The notes: generated by a model from the letters alone, not told the origin. Positions 13,280-28,813 are shown, counted from the first letter of the stretch. The stretch is DNA of 64,000 nt from Takifugu bimaculatus (GCA_004026145.2 CP034996.1:9051891-9115890), one strand, 5' to 3'. A program made the numbers and translations.

Positions 13280-13470
13280 GCTACTTACCTTCTTCTCAGC
13301 TATAGCTCAAGTGAACGTCAAATTGCAGTCTCACGATGTCAACTTACATTTCCTGGATTCATTCAATTTTAGAACCGCCCATCAACCAATGAACAGTTGC
13401 GATTTTTGATTGACAGATATAATAACCAATCGCGATGTAATTAACCCGTACTCGTCTGATCGGCTTCATT
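13280..13470 (-). promoter_or_regulatory. Probable dpp3 promoter and non-coding first exon
   Basis: A strong donor (AAG followed by GTAAGTAGC on the minus strand, about 13285) may end an untranslated first exon of dpp3. Upstream, CCAAT motifs occur at about 13385 and 13427 on the plus strand, with TGATTGACAG between them, an arrangement typical of NF-Y-dependent TATA-less promoters. This is an inference from motif and position; about 1.1 kb separates it from the dpp3 ATG. Confidence 0.35.
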
Positions 13471-13588
13471 GGGGTCATTCTTGAAAGAAAATGAAAAAGA
13501 GTTATTTAATTCCACCTTAACTCCGAAAACACACCCATTTCACTTTGGCTCTGATAAAGAAAGTATCATTGCGAGCGTCGTGTCAATT

Positions 13589-13670
13589 GACGAGGTGGCC
13601 GAGTGGTTAAGGCGATGGACTGCTAATCCATTGTGCTCTGCACGCGTGGGTTCGAATCCCATCCTCGTCG
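13589..13670 (+). tRNA. tRNA-Ser (anticodon GCT)
   Basis: An 82-nt type II tRNA gene with a long variable arm. The acceptor ends pair (GACGAGG at 13589-13595 with CCTCGTC), the A box is TGGCCGAGTGG, the B box is GGTTCGAATCC, and the anticodon GCT is at 13622-13624. It is followed at once by a T-run (13672-13675) suitable for RNA polymerase III termination. It matches the vertebrate tRNA-Ser-GCT consensus as I remember it and looks functional. It lies between the dpp3 and cd248 genes. Confidence 0.97.
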
Positions 13671-14185
13671 ATTTTCATTTTAGCTTTCTTAATCTGTTCC
13701 ACAGCCTTTTTAAATTCAATACAGACACAGCAGGCAATTCCACACAGCCGATTCACCCTATTAATATAATCATGTCTTTTTACTTTTAACAAGAAAGAAC
13801 CAGGAAAAATAATCATTATAGGTTAAATAATCACAGTTAAAGTATCAAACAAGGAATTTCCTTTTTTGTGTGGGCTGTTTATTCAACAGTATTTCCTAGC
13901 ACATGATATGCACTGGTAATGATTATCTAGACAAAAGCCCCAAATAGTGCTCATGACAGGGTGACTACTTCCATCTGGTGTTCCACTGTGACCTGAACTG
14001 TGAGTTCCTCCTACACCCCAGCCCTGCTCCAGTTGTCTTTTTCTTCTGTACATATAGAAATGAGTTCTATATTACATGCCTACATAACTGCATATCACTT
14101 ATTGGTTCACCCTCTTTTGTTTATTACACTTAATTTAAATCTTCAAAAAAATTACAACTCACACACTTTTTCATCAAAAAATGTT

Positions 14186-14191
14186 TTTATT
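14186..14191 (-). terminator. Poly(A) signal of cd248
   Basis: AATAAA on the minus strand (TTTATT on plus), about 70 bases past the alternative stop and about 220 past the main stop of cd248. Confidence 0.5.
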
Positions 14192-14261
14192 GGATTCTAA
14201 AAACATGAGGAGACAGTGACTTATTTACAAAGATGTGCAATAGAAAAATATTGAATTTCCC

Positions 14262-14359
14262 TTACTCAATGGGAGAACCAGTCATCTGCTCTGCGTCCAT
14301 CTGGTAGTTCAGTGACCCGTTCTGCACCACATAAGGAATGTTAACATCATCTGGGCGCT
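14262..14359 (-). other. cd248: Candidate extra C-terminal coding exon of cd248
   Basis: Directly downstream of the cd248 stop lies an open stretch reading ERPDDVNIPYVVQNGSLNYQ, then MDAEQMTGSPIE and a stop at 14262-14264. If the transcript is spliced from a GT at 14426 to an AG at 14361-14360, the phase is preserved and the cytoplasmic tail changes from REGKTQA to this longer one. The implied intron is only about 67 bases and lacks a good pyrimidine tract, so the join is uncertain. A poly(A) signal follows at 14186-14191. Confidence 0.45.
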
Positions 14360-14409
14360 CTTCTCATCATAGTGCATGCACGTGCACATGTGATTGTTTG
14401 CTTTAGGGT

Positions 14410-17400
14410 TCATGCTTGGGTTTTACCCTCTCTCCTATCAGGAGGCATTGTGGGGAGTATCCAGCGATAGCATTCTGAAAAGCTCAGGCTCTTGTCAACA
14501 GCACAGCTGGTGCAGTAGACAATCCCTAGAGCCAACATCACAACTAGGAACACACACAGAGGCACCAGCAGGGCCACCAGCAGCCAGCTCTTGTCATGCT
14601 TCTTTTTACCATCAGTAGATCCAGCCCCAGTCTCAGCAGTGCCGATGGTTTCTTCTGTGTTATCCAAGTGGGAATTATCCCTGTTCCCAGTACTTGAGTG
14701 ATCTGATAGTTCTACTCCCCTGTGACCATTTATGTCCCTAGTCCCTTCCTTACCTTCTACTCCATGAACAATTTCATTGCCTGTTCCCTGTTTTTGTGTT
14801 GGTGATGGGACTGTCTGATAGCCCTCTCGTGAGAATGCATCCCATTGGCTCGGGGAATTATCTGACCCATGTGTGATGTCAGGGAGGACTTGTTCAGGAC
14901 TTTCTGTAAGCAAGTCAACACCTAAACTAACAAAGTTTGGGTCCAGGGTGTATGAAGTGGACCATGGAATATCATGGCTGGGATCAAGGATAGGAATGTG
15001 ACTAGAATCACTGGGGTCAGGGGTCAGAGTGGAGTATTCTCCATCATCAAAGGAAGGCTGGCAGGTAAGTCCATCTGACTGCAGGTCAAAGCCGTTGTCA
15101 CAGTAACACTGATATCCCCCCATGTAGTTGAGACACTGCTGCTGGCAGGGTGACTCTCCCACACACTCATCTATATCCACACATTCTTCTCCCTTGCCCA
15201 ACTCATATCCAGGGTTACATACACACCTAAAAGAACCCACTGTGTTCTCACAGATGCCTTGACAGCTACCCTCATCCAGGCACTCGTCGATATCCACACA
15301 CTCTCCTTCGTCATCTGGCTGGTATCCAGGGTGGCAGGTGCAATGAAAGGTGCCTGGGATGTTGACACAAACCTGTGGACATGGTTGTTGCCGACATTCA
15401 TCAACATCGGAGCATCTGCGGCCATCTGGACCCATCTGATACCCTGGGGGACAGGTGCAGCGAACTGTCCGTGGTGTCTCCACACAGTTGTACTCACATC
15501 CCATGTCCACACAGACCTGTTTAATGTGGGGTTGATCAGTGGGACCAGCAGAATCAGAGGGCAAATCTGGAGCATTGGTTTGACTGAGAGGGTCTGATTT
15601 GCAGCTGTAGCCATCCTCACTTATGACAAAGCCCTCCGAGCAGTAACAGTAGTAGTCTGTATCTGTGTTCTGACAGTACTGCTCACAGCCATGGTCCCCG
15701 CTGCACCAGTCCTGGTTCTTCATAGAACTGGTGGGACCGGATGTGCAGAGTGGTGTATCTCTGGACCAGCCTACTGTCTCGTCATCTCTTTCCATGCACA
15801 GCACTGTTTGCTCTGCAGGAGCATCCGTGTCTGACTGGTCTGCAGGACAGAACACGGTTGCGACGGACCCATAGGGTACATGAGTGATCAGGGAGCTGAT
15901 GAGGTGAAAAGGGGTGGTGTAGACAGCTGCACCTCTACCCTCATCCTCTAGGGTTGGACACATCCCTTTGTAGTTATACTGGCAAACATATCCATCCAAC
16001 GGCAGTGCACAGGAGCCATCGAGCCAACGGAAATTGTCGCTGCTCTCACGTCCACTCTCAGAAGTGTGGACCATCATGGCCACGCAGCGAGGAGCCGCAC
16101 AAGTCCCAGGGCTGTCTTCACGCAGCCAGTTGGTGAACTGGCCATCTTGATCTCCTGTTGGAAAAAGAGGAGGAAGAAGTAATCAGAGATTAAAATGACT
16201 GACTTCTGCATCTTCACCTGTGTGGAACAACGTGCGGGTGACCAGTCAATCCACACCAAGACAATTCCTTTTTTCCTGTTTTTACTGATAGCATCAATGT
16301 GTTACATCACAAGGTCCTTCCCTTCTGTAGTGTTCATCTTCACTAAGGCAACAAATATATCTCTAATTTATTTTCCTTGTCCTTGTGTTACAGCTATATT
16401 AACAGAAGAGTCGACAGTAGTGTGTCTGTTTTCTGATGTTATAGAGGACGGAAGCTTTATCTGACATCCTTCCGATAAACTGTATTCAGGAGCAAATACT
16501 TTCTTCAAAATCTTCTCCAAATGAAACCACAAAGTAATGTTTGCTTGTTTATCAAGTATAAATGCATTGTGTTTTTTCTTAGTACAATTTAAAACAGTCA
16601 AAAACTTAAATGGTTAGAGAAGTTTTTTCCTGAGACAGAATATATGAGCGATTGAATTAACATCTGGTTTTTAGCAGGAGAGCTTTGGTAATTACTCCAT
16701 CAGGCTGAGGGGTCAAGAGTGGACTGAACTTCCCCCCAACTCAATCACTCTGAAACAACAGAAGTTAATGTGTTTGGCATTTGTGAAGGAGTTGTGAAGG
16801 CTGCCTGAGCAACAAAGTCAAGCAGAGAGGTCGGACTCAAAGTCACTAACATAACAGCTTCACCTGTGAGAGACTGATGCTCTCACTGTGCTCCAGATTC
16901 AGTCAGGAATCGGTTCAGAAAGACTGGTCAAAGTCTACATCTATTTTAGATTTTTATTTAAACTGACCCAATGAGGTTTGACAGTCACACAGAAATAGAT
17001 AAATAAGCTTAATAATGATGGTGATGAAGGTGAAAAAAGACCTGTGACCCAGACGAATCCTCTGAGTGGTCTGCTAGTTGAACACTGCCGCGGGGGCCTG
17101 TGCAGCCCGATCCAGAGGCGAAGTCTCTGCCTGGCGCCCTGTGCCTCAGTGCCCGACAGCAGCTCATGAACCATGCCTGCCGCCTCCTCAGTGTGCATTG
17201 TTGCCAGGGTCCCGCCTCGTTCCCGGCAGCTCCGTCCAGCCTCTCTGAAGGTTCTCTTCTGGAGGAAGACAGCGTAACATCCGTCTGGGTGGCAGATTGC
17301 ATCTTTCTCTGCAAGTTGAACTCTAGTCTGCTCAGTCTGTGTCTCCCTCAGCCTCTGTCCTCGGCTCTCAGCAGCCAGACTGCTCAGGAGCCACAGCACA

Positions 17401-17450
17401 CACAGGAGACTCGTGCAGCAGCTGTGGCTGCTCCTACTGCTTTTTTGCAT
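14410..17450 (-). CDS. cd248: Endosialin (CD248), C-type lectin/EGF transmembrane protein
   Basis: Cell-surface glycoprotein of pericytes and fibroblasts in mammals. Two exons, 17450-17042 and 16154-14410, join in phase (TG/DQDGQFTNW) to give 717 residues. In order: signal peptide (SCCTSLLCVLWLLSSLA), C-type lectin domain (CYAVFLQKRTFREAGRSCRE, LWIGLHR, PLRGFVWVTG), a sushi-like segment (YTTPFHLISS, GWSRDTPLC), five EGF modules of which three begin DVDEC/DIDEC (calcium-binding type), a Ser/Thr/Pro-rich stalk, one membrane helix (LLVALLVPLCVFLVVMLALG) and a short tail with SECYRWILP. The helix and tail match CD248 rather than CD93, thrombomodulin or CLEC14A. Human CD248 has one coding exon and three EGF modules, so the intron in the lectin domain and the extra EGFs are differences. 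The ATG at 17450 was chosen because it sits just before the signal peptide; 17483 is an alternative. Confidence 0.9.
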
Positions 17451-21090
<3,640 letters not shown>

Positions 21091-21105
21091 TGTGTTGTGT
21101 CTCTC

Positions 21106-21217
<112 letters not shown>

Positions 21218-21793
21218 AAGCAATTAGCTGTGGCCTTGTGGTGAAATAATAGAGTGTATAGTCTTGATTTCTGTGGCGTTGAAGTCAACACGTTTATCCA
21301 CTACAGGTCCACATGTTTCATCTTTCCTAGCAGACATAAACACCTTCCTGCACCAACAGTCAACACACCCTCACCACAAATATCCAAGAGGACTGTGATA
21401 TCTGCCTAACGCTCAGCTCCAGATGTCGTTTGGGTGATGAGTGAAAAGTGTTAGACACTGAGACAGCGTCACTGACCTCACACAATGACAGCATGTTGAT
21501 TGATCTTTTGTTTAACCTTGAAACACTTCAGTGAGAATGTCTTTGATCCTAATCCTTCACGCTCTTTTTCTGTGAGTTGATCAACTTCAAGTTATTCCCG
21601 CTCACAAATATCAAATCTAAGTTCCTGTATATTCGATAAACTGGCAGAACAACTGGAAATTTTACTGTGGTGTGAAAAGCTGGTGTTGAATTTCCACTTT
21701 GGAGCTTAAAACAAACATGGTAACCAATGGAAAATGTAGTGACTGAGCTTATTTCGTGTGTCAAACACTTTCTGGTTTTGCAGGAATGCCATC

Positions 21794-23009
21794 ACCACTG
21801 CTACTGTTACTGCTGCTGTAGCTGCTGCTGCTGTTGCTTCTGCTGCTACCACTACTGCTGCTGCTGCTGGTTCTGCTGCTGCTAATGTTACTGCTGCTGC
21901 TGTAGCTGTTGCTGCTGCTACTATGGACTACTATACTACTACTACTACTATGGACTACTATGACTCCTGCTGCTTTAGCTTCTTCTGCTACCATTACTGC
22001 TGCTGCTGCTGCTAATTTCACTGCTGCTGCTGTAGCTGCTGCTACTATGACTGCTGCTGTAGCTTCTGCTGCTACTGTTACTGCTGCTGTTTCTACTGCT
22101 AATGTTACTGCTGCTGCTGTAGCTGTTGCTGCTTTAGCTGCTGCTACCATTACTGCCGCTGCTGCTGCTGTTACTGCTGCTACTGCTGCTGCTGGTATTG
22201 TAGCTGCTGCTGTTGCTGTTACCACTGCTGCTGTTGCTGCTGCTACTGCCATTGTAGCTTCTGCTGCTGCTGCTACTGTTACTGCCGCTGTACCTACTGC
22301 TGCTACTGTTGCTGCTGCTGCTACTGCTGCTTTTTCTGCTGTAGCTGCTGCTACTGTTGCCATTGCTGCTGCTTTAGCTGTTGCTGCTGCTGTTACCGCC
22401 GCTGCTGCTGCTACTGTTACTGCTGCTGTTGTAGCTGCTGCTGCTGTTGCCGCTGCTGTCACTGTTGCCACTGCTGCTGTAGCTGCTGCTGCTGTTTCCG
22501 CTGCTGCTGTTACCGCTGCTGCTGTTGCTGCTTCTGTTACTGCTGCTGCTGATGTTGTAGCTGCTGTTGCTGCTGCTGATGCTTCTGTTGTGGCTGCTGC
22601 TGCTGTAGCTGTCGCTGCTACTATTATGACTCCTGCTGCTTTAGCTTCTTCTGCTACCGTTACTGCTGCTGCTACTGTTACTGTTGCTGCTGCTGTAGCT
22701 GCTGCTGTAGCTGCTACTGTTGCTGCTGCTGCTACTATGACTGCTGCTGCTGTAGCTTCTGCTTCTACTATTACTGCTCCTGCTGCTGTTAGCTGTTGCT
22801 CTTGCTGCTGCTGTTGCTACTATGACTGCTGCTGCTGCTGCTGCTACTGTTACTATTCCTGCTGCTGTTAGTGCTGCTACTGTTAGTACTGCTGCGGTAG
22901 CTGCTGCTTCTACTTTTACTATTGCTGCTCTTCTTACTGCTGCTGCTGCTGTCATTTCTACTGCTGTAGCTGCTACTGCTGCTGTAGGTGCTGCTGCTAC
23001 TGCTGCTTA
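21794..23009. repeat. 1.2-kb imperfect GCT trinucleotide repeat block
   Basis: Nearly every triplet is GCT, GTT, ACT, GTA, TCT or a one-base variant. The tract keeps three-base register for long stretches, so both strands contain long frames free of stops (poly-Ala on one frame, Ala/Val/Thr on the opposite strand). There is no start context, domain or splice structure to suggest a gene, and internal sub-blocks such as ACTATGACTCCTGCTGC recur, pointing to growth by slippage and segmental duplication. Confidence 0.9.
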
Positions 23010-23930
23010 AGCCACTCCTGCAGGCATGTCAGAGCTGCACTTAAAGAATTACATATGTTTAAACAAACCTCAGACAAACAGCTCCAAAATCAGGAGAAGT
23101 CTTGAGGTTTGAAATACTGCTGAGAGGCAGGAAAGGGAGACGGAGGGAGTGAAACTCAACAGATCATTCCTTTACCAGATGATAGTCTCAGCTTTTCCAT
23201 AGACATGACACAGACACACATCTGAGCACTTCTTACAGCATCTGACGTGCTTCAGTCTTATTTCTCCAGAGGTGGACCTTCTGCCCACTAATGGTAAGTG
23301 CATTATGTGATGAAGAAAGGGACCAAGGCCTCAGCAGGAAAGAGACACACAGCTGCTGGACAGAGAGAGATACAAGCTGATTTATATTTCCTTTGAGAAG
23401 ACTCAGCTGACTCTTTCTGCACCATTTGCACTGCATGTATACACACCTCACCTCTCAAGCAGACGTTAGAACAGCAAAATACCTGACTCAGCATTGGGAG
23501 GGGCGGGGGGACTAAATAACTCCAAAGAAACACAAGATATGAGATCTGCTTCATTCTTGACTCTCAAAGCCTGAGGAATTTTAGCCACCAAGCTTTTGAG
23601 ATTTGAGCTCATGTATTTTCCAGGGAGGAATACTGGGCAGTAAATATGAAACAGTTGCAAAACCTGCTGTCAGACTGGAGCCAAAGCAGTAAAATATTTC
23701 AAATCCCAAAACACTTAGTGGGTTATTGCCAAAGACTTTTTAATTGAAAATATGCCAAAAGACTGAGAGTTGGGCAGAAATCAGCTCTCTTTATCTGGAA
23801 AAAAAGAATAAAAATGACAATTTCCAAAAAATGCCATATCCTCTTTGATAACTTTCTGAACCTGTTCAGTTCTTATTCTGAGTATAACAGAAATCCATTG
23901 GGCAGAATATTTGTTTTTCCAATGTAGTTT

Positions 23931-24786
23931 TCTTTGTCAGCTGGACTGTATTTCTTCACTTTGAAGACGTTTCACTTTCTATCCAGAAGGTTTCTTCAGT
24001 TCTAAACTCTCTGGGGACCAAACTTGAAAATATAGCCCTTGTGGACCATTAGCATGCTAATGATCTGGGTGGTCATCTGAGAGTCATTGGTAGGGTTGTT
24101 GGTAGGGTTCAGTTGAGGTGTCTCCCCTTTGTCTGCTGACTCACATGGTGGTGAATCACCAGGTCTCCTGAAATGGTGTGAATGTTTGGTTTGTTGTTGG
24201 AAGGAGTGGAGGACTGCATTGTATGTGGGTGATAGGAAGTGCCTCAGCCCACCACCTCTATTTAAGGATGGTTTTTCCAATTTGACATGGATGGCTTCCT
24301 TGACACAACTCTCGACTCTCACCAGCGGTCTTCTCTGGCCACTGCCCGCTCTCTAAGTGTCACTGGACTGCTGAGTCCTGACCTGAAGAGGTGGCATGTC
24401 TGTGTTGTGCCATTCTTCTGTGGAGAGATTTTTGGTTTCACCAATTTACAGTTCCTTGCATTCCTCCTGGCACTGTACAGCATAAACAACATTACATTGT
24501 TTATGTCTTGGTGTCTTGTCCTTCAGGTGTGCCAGCCTTTGTCTGAGAGTGTTGCTTGGTTTAAACTGAACCAGTATGTCATGATTTTGGAGGATCCTCC
24601 TATATTTCTCAGAGACCCCGGACAGATAGGGGGTCGAAATGCCGTGGCGTTTGTTTCTTTTTTGGTCCACAAGGGCTATATTTACATGCTCGGTCCCCAG
24701 CGAGAACTGAACTGAAGAAGCCTTCTGGATAGAAGGTGAAACGTCTTCAAAGAGAAGAAATATAGTCCAGATGACAAAGAAAACTG
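23931..24786 (-). mobile_element. Penelope-like retroelement fragment with inverted ends
   Basis: The minus strand contains pieces of a Penelope-like element. At 24670-24446 is RT C-terminal/linker text (STPYLSGVSEKYRRIL, NTLRQRLAHLKDKTPRHKQC, NVVYAVQCQEECKEL). At 24322-24002 is the end of the GIY-YIG region (VKEAIHVKLEKPSLNRGGGL, LSPTYNAVL). The segment between is missing or scrambled and frames are broken, so it is dead. About 115 bases at the left end (23931-24048) recur in inverted orientation at the right end (24662-24786), e.g. GAAGACGTTTCAC and ATATAGCCCTTGTGGACCA, consistent with the unusual terminal repeats of Penelope elements. Confidence 0.8.
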
Positions 24787-24789
24787 CCT

Positions 24790-26014
24790 TGGATAACGAT
24801 GACCTGGATGATTCAGAATCTACACATACAATATTTGTTTTTACACTTAAACTGCGAGGCTGGAACCCTACCAGTTAGCTAAATATATTGCAATATTGCT
24901 AGAACCTCACATGTTTATTGCTTTATTAACATGTTTTACCAGTTCCCCATTTATCTTATTAAGCTGTTGGACTTCTGCCACCTGGAACCTTTTGCTTCAA
25001 CATTTGTGCAGCAGCCATGGGTAAAGTATGACAGTTTCAACTTTGGTCAATCACATCATCAATTTGAAATTGTGAAAATTAGGAGTTTGGGCATAAATCA
25101 GTTTGACCTACAACAACCAAATTTGTTTTTCGGGAAATAGTTTTAGCGTTCACCCGTGAGGGAAAAATCAGGCAAAAACGAATGAGTTGATGGATGTAGA
25201 TGTTTTTACAACCTATATGATCAGATGCCAGCGGTCCAGTCTGAACACCAACAGCTAAAATGTTTTCCATAACAAAATAAATGCAAACCTGCAATGAGGA
25301 CGTGTATAGAGCCAAAGACCAGCAGCCCACATCCGTAACCTGTCGGCTCCTACTGGTACTTGCAGCAGGAACATGCAGAAAAGGTAAGTTGGAGGTCCTT
25401 CCCTCATCAGGGATGTGGTGTTGATCCTGCAACCTTCAGCTTAGACAGGTTGACTCCAGCAGCAGCTACTGACCGACTTTAGGAGCACTTCTGATTTTCC
25501 TACCAGAAGCTACGTGATCAGTTTGTTCCACCAGAGAAATCTTTACCGCAGTGAAGGGAATGGGATTGGACCATCAGTACCTCCACCACTCTGTCACCTT
25601 GTCCTGCTGGTGCTAACCTTGTTGATCTGGAAAATGGACAATAAACTGTGACATGGTTGTCACACAGGACTTTGGTTGAGGGACTGAAGGTTTTTGGACA
25701 ACGGCTGAAGTGATCTCATTAGTTTCTGTCTTGTAAATCTCGTCTCAACCTCTTCTGCTTTCCGTATTAAGCGTCAGTGTTTCCACAGAATCCCACTCTA
25801 ATTCTGTTACCCCACATTTCAAATGTCCTGGGGGACCTGGACCTGCCCTTCAATCCTCATTATCCTCTTATTGATTCAGGTCCTGTTTTCTCACAATTCT
25901 GTCTGGTAGCTTTTCTGTCTTAATCACAGTGATGGGACTTTACATTTTGTCTGTTGGGCCTCTGAGTCTGTTTTTCTTTGCTTATAAAGCCCATGCTGAT
26001 TACTTGATAACTCT

Positions 26015-26061
<47 letters not shown>

Positions 26062-26100
26062 ACACACAAACAATGAAAAGTGGATTTAATTTAATTTAAT
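24790..26100. other. Intergenic stretch, no gene seen
   Basis: No coding exon recognised. A CA microsatellite lies at 26018-26068, just downstream of the 3' end of rce1. Confidence 0.5.
26018..26068. repeat. (CA)n microsatellite
   Basis: About 50 bases of CA with one CATA interruption, 36 bases beyond the rce1 stop codon. Confidence 0.95.
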
Positions 26101-26103
26101 CTG

Positions 26104-28005
26104 TCATAAAGACCGTGATGGGGAAGCCAGGCTGTAAGCAGGAATGGTCCCATAGAAGAATGGGTCTGTGGAGGGGAAAAGCAGCAGCAAAAACATCAGC
26201 AGACCCATCAGGTATGAGAAGAGGACAGCTGTTGGCTGAGGGTGTCGCAGGGCAGAACTGATATCAGGGAGGCCCTGACTGTTGCAGAAGGAGTGACACA
26301 AAACTGGAGCTATGACATGACCTAGGAGAGAGAGATTAATGATCAGATGCAGGACTGTAGAAGCGAGAGTCACTGGGGATTAAAACCTGCCTCTCACCAG
26401 TTCTCAGGAATATGAAGGCGGCGAAGACACCAAACACAGTTGTGTACAAGAACTGGACCCCTGCAACAAAGAAACGGCAAAAGAATAAACCATGACCGCT
26501 CACCATAAAAAAATAAAACACTGTGATAATGCAGATGCAACAAGTTTTATATAATGGTTTTATATAATCAAAGCTGTAAAGAAACCAGCATCAAGCTATC
26601 AGACAAACAGGACTCTGAACTACAGATAAAAGAGAATTATACAATTACTGTGTCAATTAAAAGAACAACCAAACTTTAAGGCTTAAGACATGTTTGTTCT
26701 GATGCTCCGATCATCACAACATTAAAGGAAGAAAAAGTTCTTTGAACCCTGCAGTGAAAAACAGGACTGTGATTGTAGCGTGACTGACCTGAAGCCAAGA
26801 AGGTGGCTCTTGTGTAATCCTTGGAGAGGAGCTGCTGCTCAAAGAGATGATGCAAATGAGCTAGAATAATATTTAAAAGAATTGTTTTAGCACAACTGAA
26901 TCGTGAGTTGACACAGGCCGGTGCCGAAGAAGAGTGGGGCTATGAAGATGGCGGTGGTGGGTGCGGTGCAGGGCACCAGCATGGGCAGCATGGCCCCTCT
27001 AAAGACCACCTCCTCTGTCAATGGTGCCACCACCTGGTTCCTGAGCCACACTGGATCTGATGCGCACAGCCTCCATGAATGAACATCTGGACACATAAAG
27101 TCAAGAATTTATGGTGACACGAGGATCAAATGTAGGAATACGCACCGTAAAGTGGCATGACACTTATTAGATACAAATGTTAACTCACCGAGAGCAGAAC
27201 GCAGCTTCTCGGCAATGCTTCGAGGGTTGTCCAGAGATGACTGGACCAAGGGACCCAAGTACAATGTTGATAGTGTAAGCATGAGAGTTCAAACTTGTGG
27301 GTAATCACATGTTTACAGAATGTTGGGAGAGGCCAAAAACATAAATGCATTAAATGCTGAACGTGTGTTGGTTGGTACCACTCTGAGTAGTAGAGGCAAT
27401 ACAGCAGCAGGAAGCAGACCTTCCAAACGAAGCCCCATCATCTGCCACACTGAGCCGACCACCTGGAGGGGAAAAAGATAAGAAAGTCCATGCTTCCCCT
27501 CACAGGGGAACAGCGAGGATGCCCCTAAGGAGGGAAGAACCCGACTGACACTGACCTTTGACCTCCCTGTGAGGTTTGTGTTGGATGTTTAATTATTATT
27601 GTAGTCAAAAGCAGAAAACAAACCCCTGATATTTGAACTCACCCTGACATCAGCCCAGTATGTCCATAACTTAACCAGTGCAAGTGAGAGCCCAGCCACA
27701 CCAGCATGCTGGTACAGCGTCGTTTAATCACACTGAGATGGTCACTACACACAGCAAGAGAGATCATTTCAACGGTCCAGAACCACATCACCCTCACAGC
27801 CTTAACGGGGATCTGTTCACCTGGGCAGGTTGATCCTCCAGATGTGCAAACTACCAACGTACAGACAGGCAAGAGAACAACAGCTCAGCACACACACCCA
27901 AGCATGGACACGAGTTTCACGTTCTGGCTCCAGCATAACAGAACCCTCCCTGAGAGGCTCCACTGGTCCGCTAACACTCACAGCAGGTCCCTCTTCTGTC
28001 ACCAC
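26104..28005 (-). CDS. rce1: CAAX prenyl protease 2 (RCE1), with apparent lesions
   Basis: ER membrane protease that removes the -AAX tripeptide from prenylated proteins such as RAS. Exons on the minus strand: 28005-27821 (VCVLSCCSLACLYVGSLHIW), 27744-27643 (DHLSVIKRRCTS), 27462-27379 (QMMGLRLEGLLPA), about 27270-27190 (LYLGPLVQSSLDNPRSIAEK), about 27087-26925 (WLRNQVVAPLTEEVVFRGAM), 26860-26789 (AHLHHLFEQQLL), about 26462-26400 (VQFLYTTVFGVFAAFIFLRT) and about 26325-26104 (GHVIAPVLCHSFCNSQGLPD). The catalytic Glu pair (LTEEVVFRG) and both His motifs are present. Three defects appear: exon 2 is one base short, exon 4 has no AG acceptor where one is needed, and exon 5 seems to end in a GC donor. 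It could be a decaying copy or carry sequence errors. Confidence 0.85.
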
Positions 28006-28782
28006 TGATTAGTAGATCCACAGATCTCTACTGCTGCGGTTGAATCAGATTAACGCTAATGCTCTGCAGGGAGGAGGCGGGTGCAAGGGTGCACGTTTCT
28101 GTGCACCCTCAGCTTAACAGCCAGAGCTGTTAATGATCCATTCCTAAAAGGTGGCGCTCAGATAAAAGACAGTGATCCCAACGTAAAGCAACCAAGTTTT
28201 ATTGGTTTTGTCTCCTCATAAATACCAAGTGTACAGCATATTATTCTCCTGATGTAACTCACATGACACAGAAATCACACATCAAAAGTACACCTTTGGA
28301 TTAACCTCTAAAAACAATCAGGTCTGACAACACATGGGAAAACAAAAGAATAATTATCCAAAACAAAGACTTGGGGTCATTTTGTAGTTGAAATCATACA
28401 TTTGAGTCCAGCTCACAATTTCTCACCTTTTTAAAGGAACCTAAAATGTTACCAGCAATTACTGTGCTTCAGACATCTCTACTCGTGAGAAAGAAACCAA
28501 ATATCACAAGCAGCAGGACAGATGAACATCAAGCACCAACATTATAAATAAAACAGCTTGGAAGAGAAGAGCGATCAGCATAAATATAAAAGAAAGAAAT
28601 CACTGATGCACCGAAATAAATCAACAGGATTAAACCAAACTGTAAAATTAAGGCGCATCGCAGAAGACAAAATAATTTCCTCATGATGAAGGAAAATAAT
28701 GGCAATCAGGAATTCCTGTGTAATAATAATAAAAAAAAAAAAAAATAAAATAAAATAAAATAAAAATAAAAAAAAAAATAAA

Positions 28783-28813
<31 letters not shown>

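Noticed and set aside
15171..15620. Alternative frame of 149 codons over the EGF region of cd248
   Set aside because: Overlaps clear EGF modules in the true frame and shows no domain of its own.
21761..22871. Long alanine-rich open frames on both strands of the GCT repeat
   Set aside because: Explained by trinucleotide periodicity; no start context, splice sites, domain or 3' signals.
25079..25432. 117-codon minus-strand open frame
   Set aside because: No recognisable family, no splice support, composition like the surrounding intergenic DNA.
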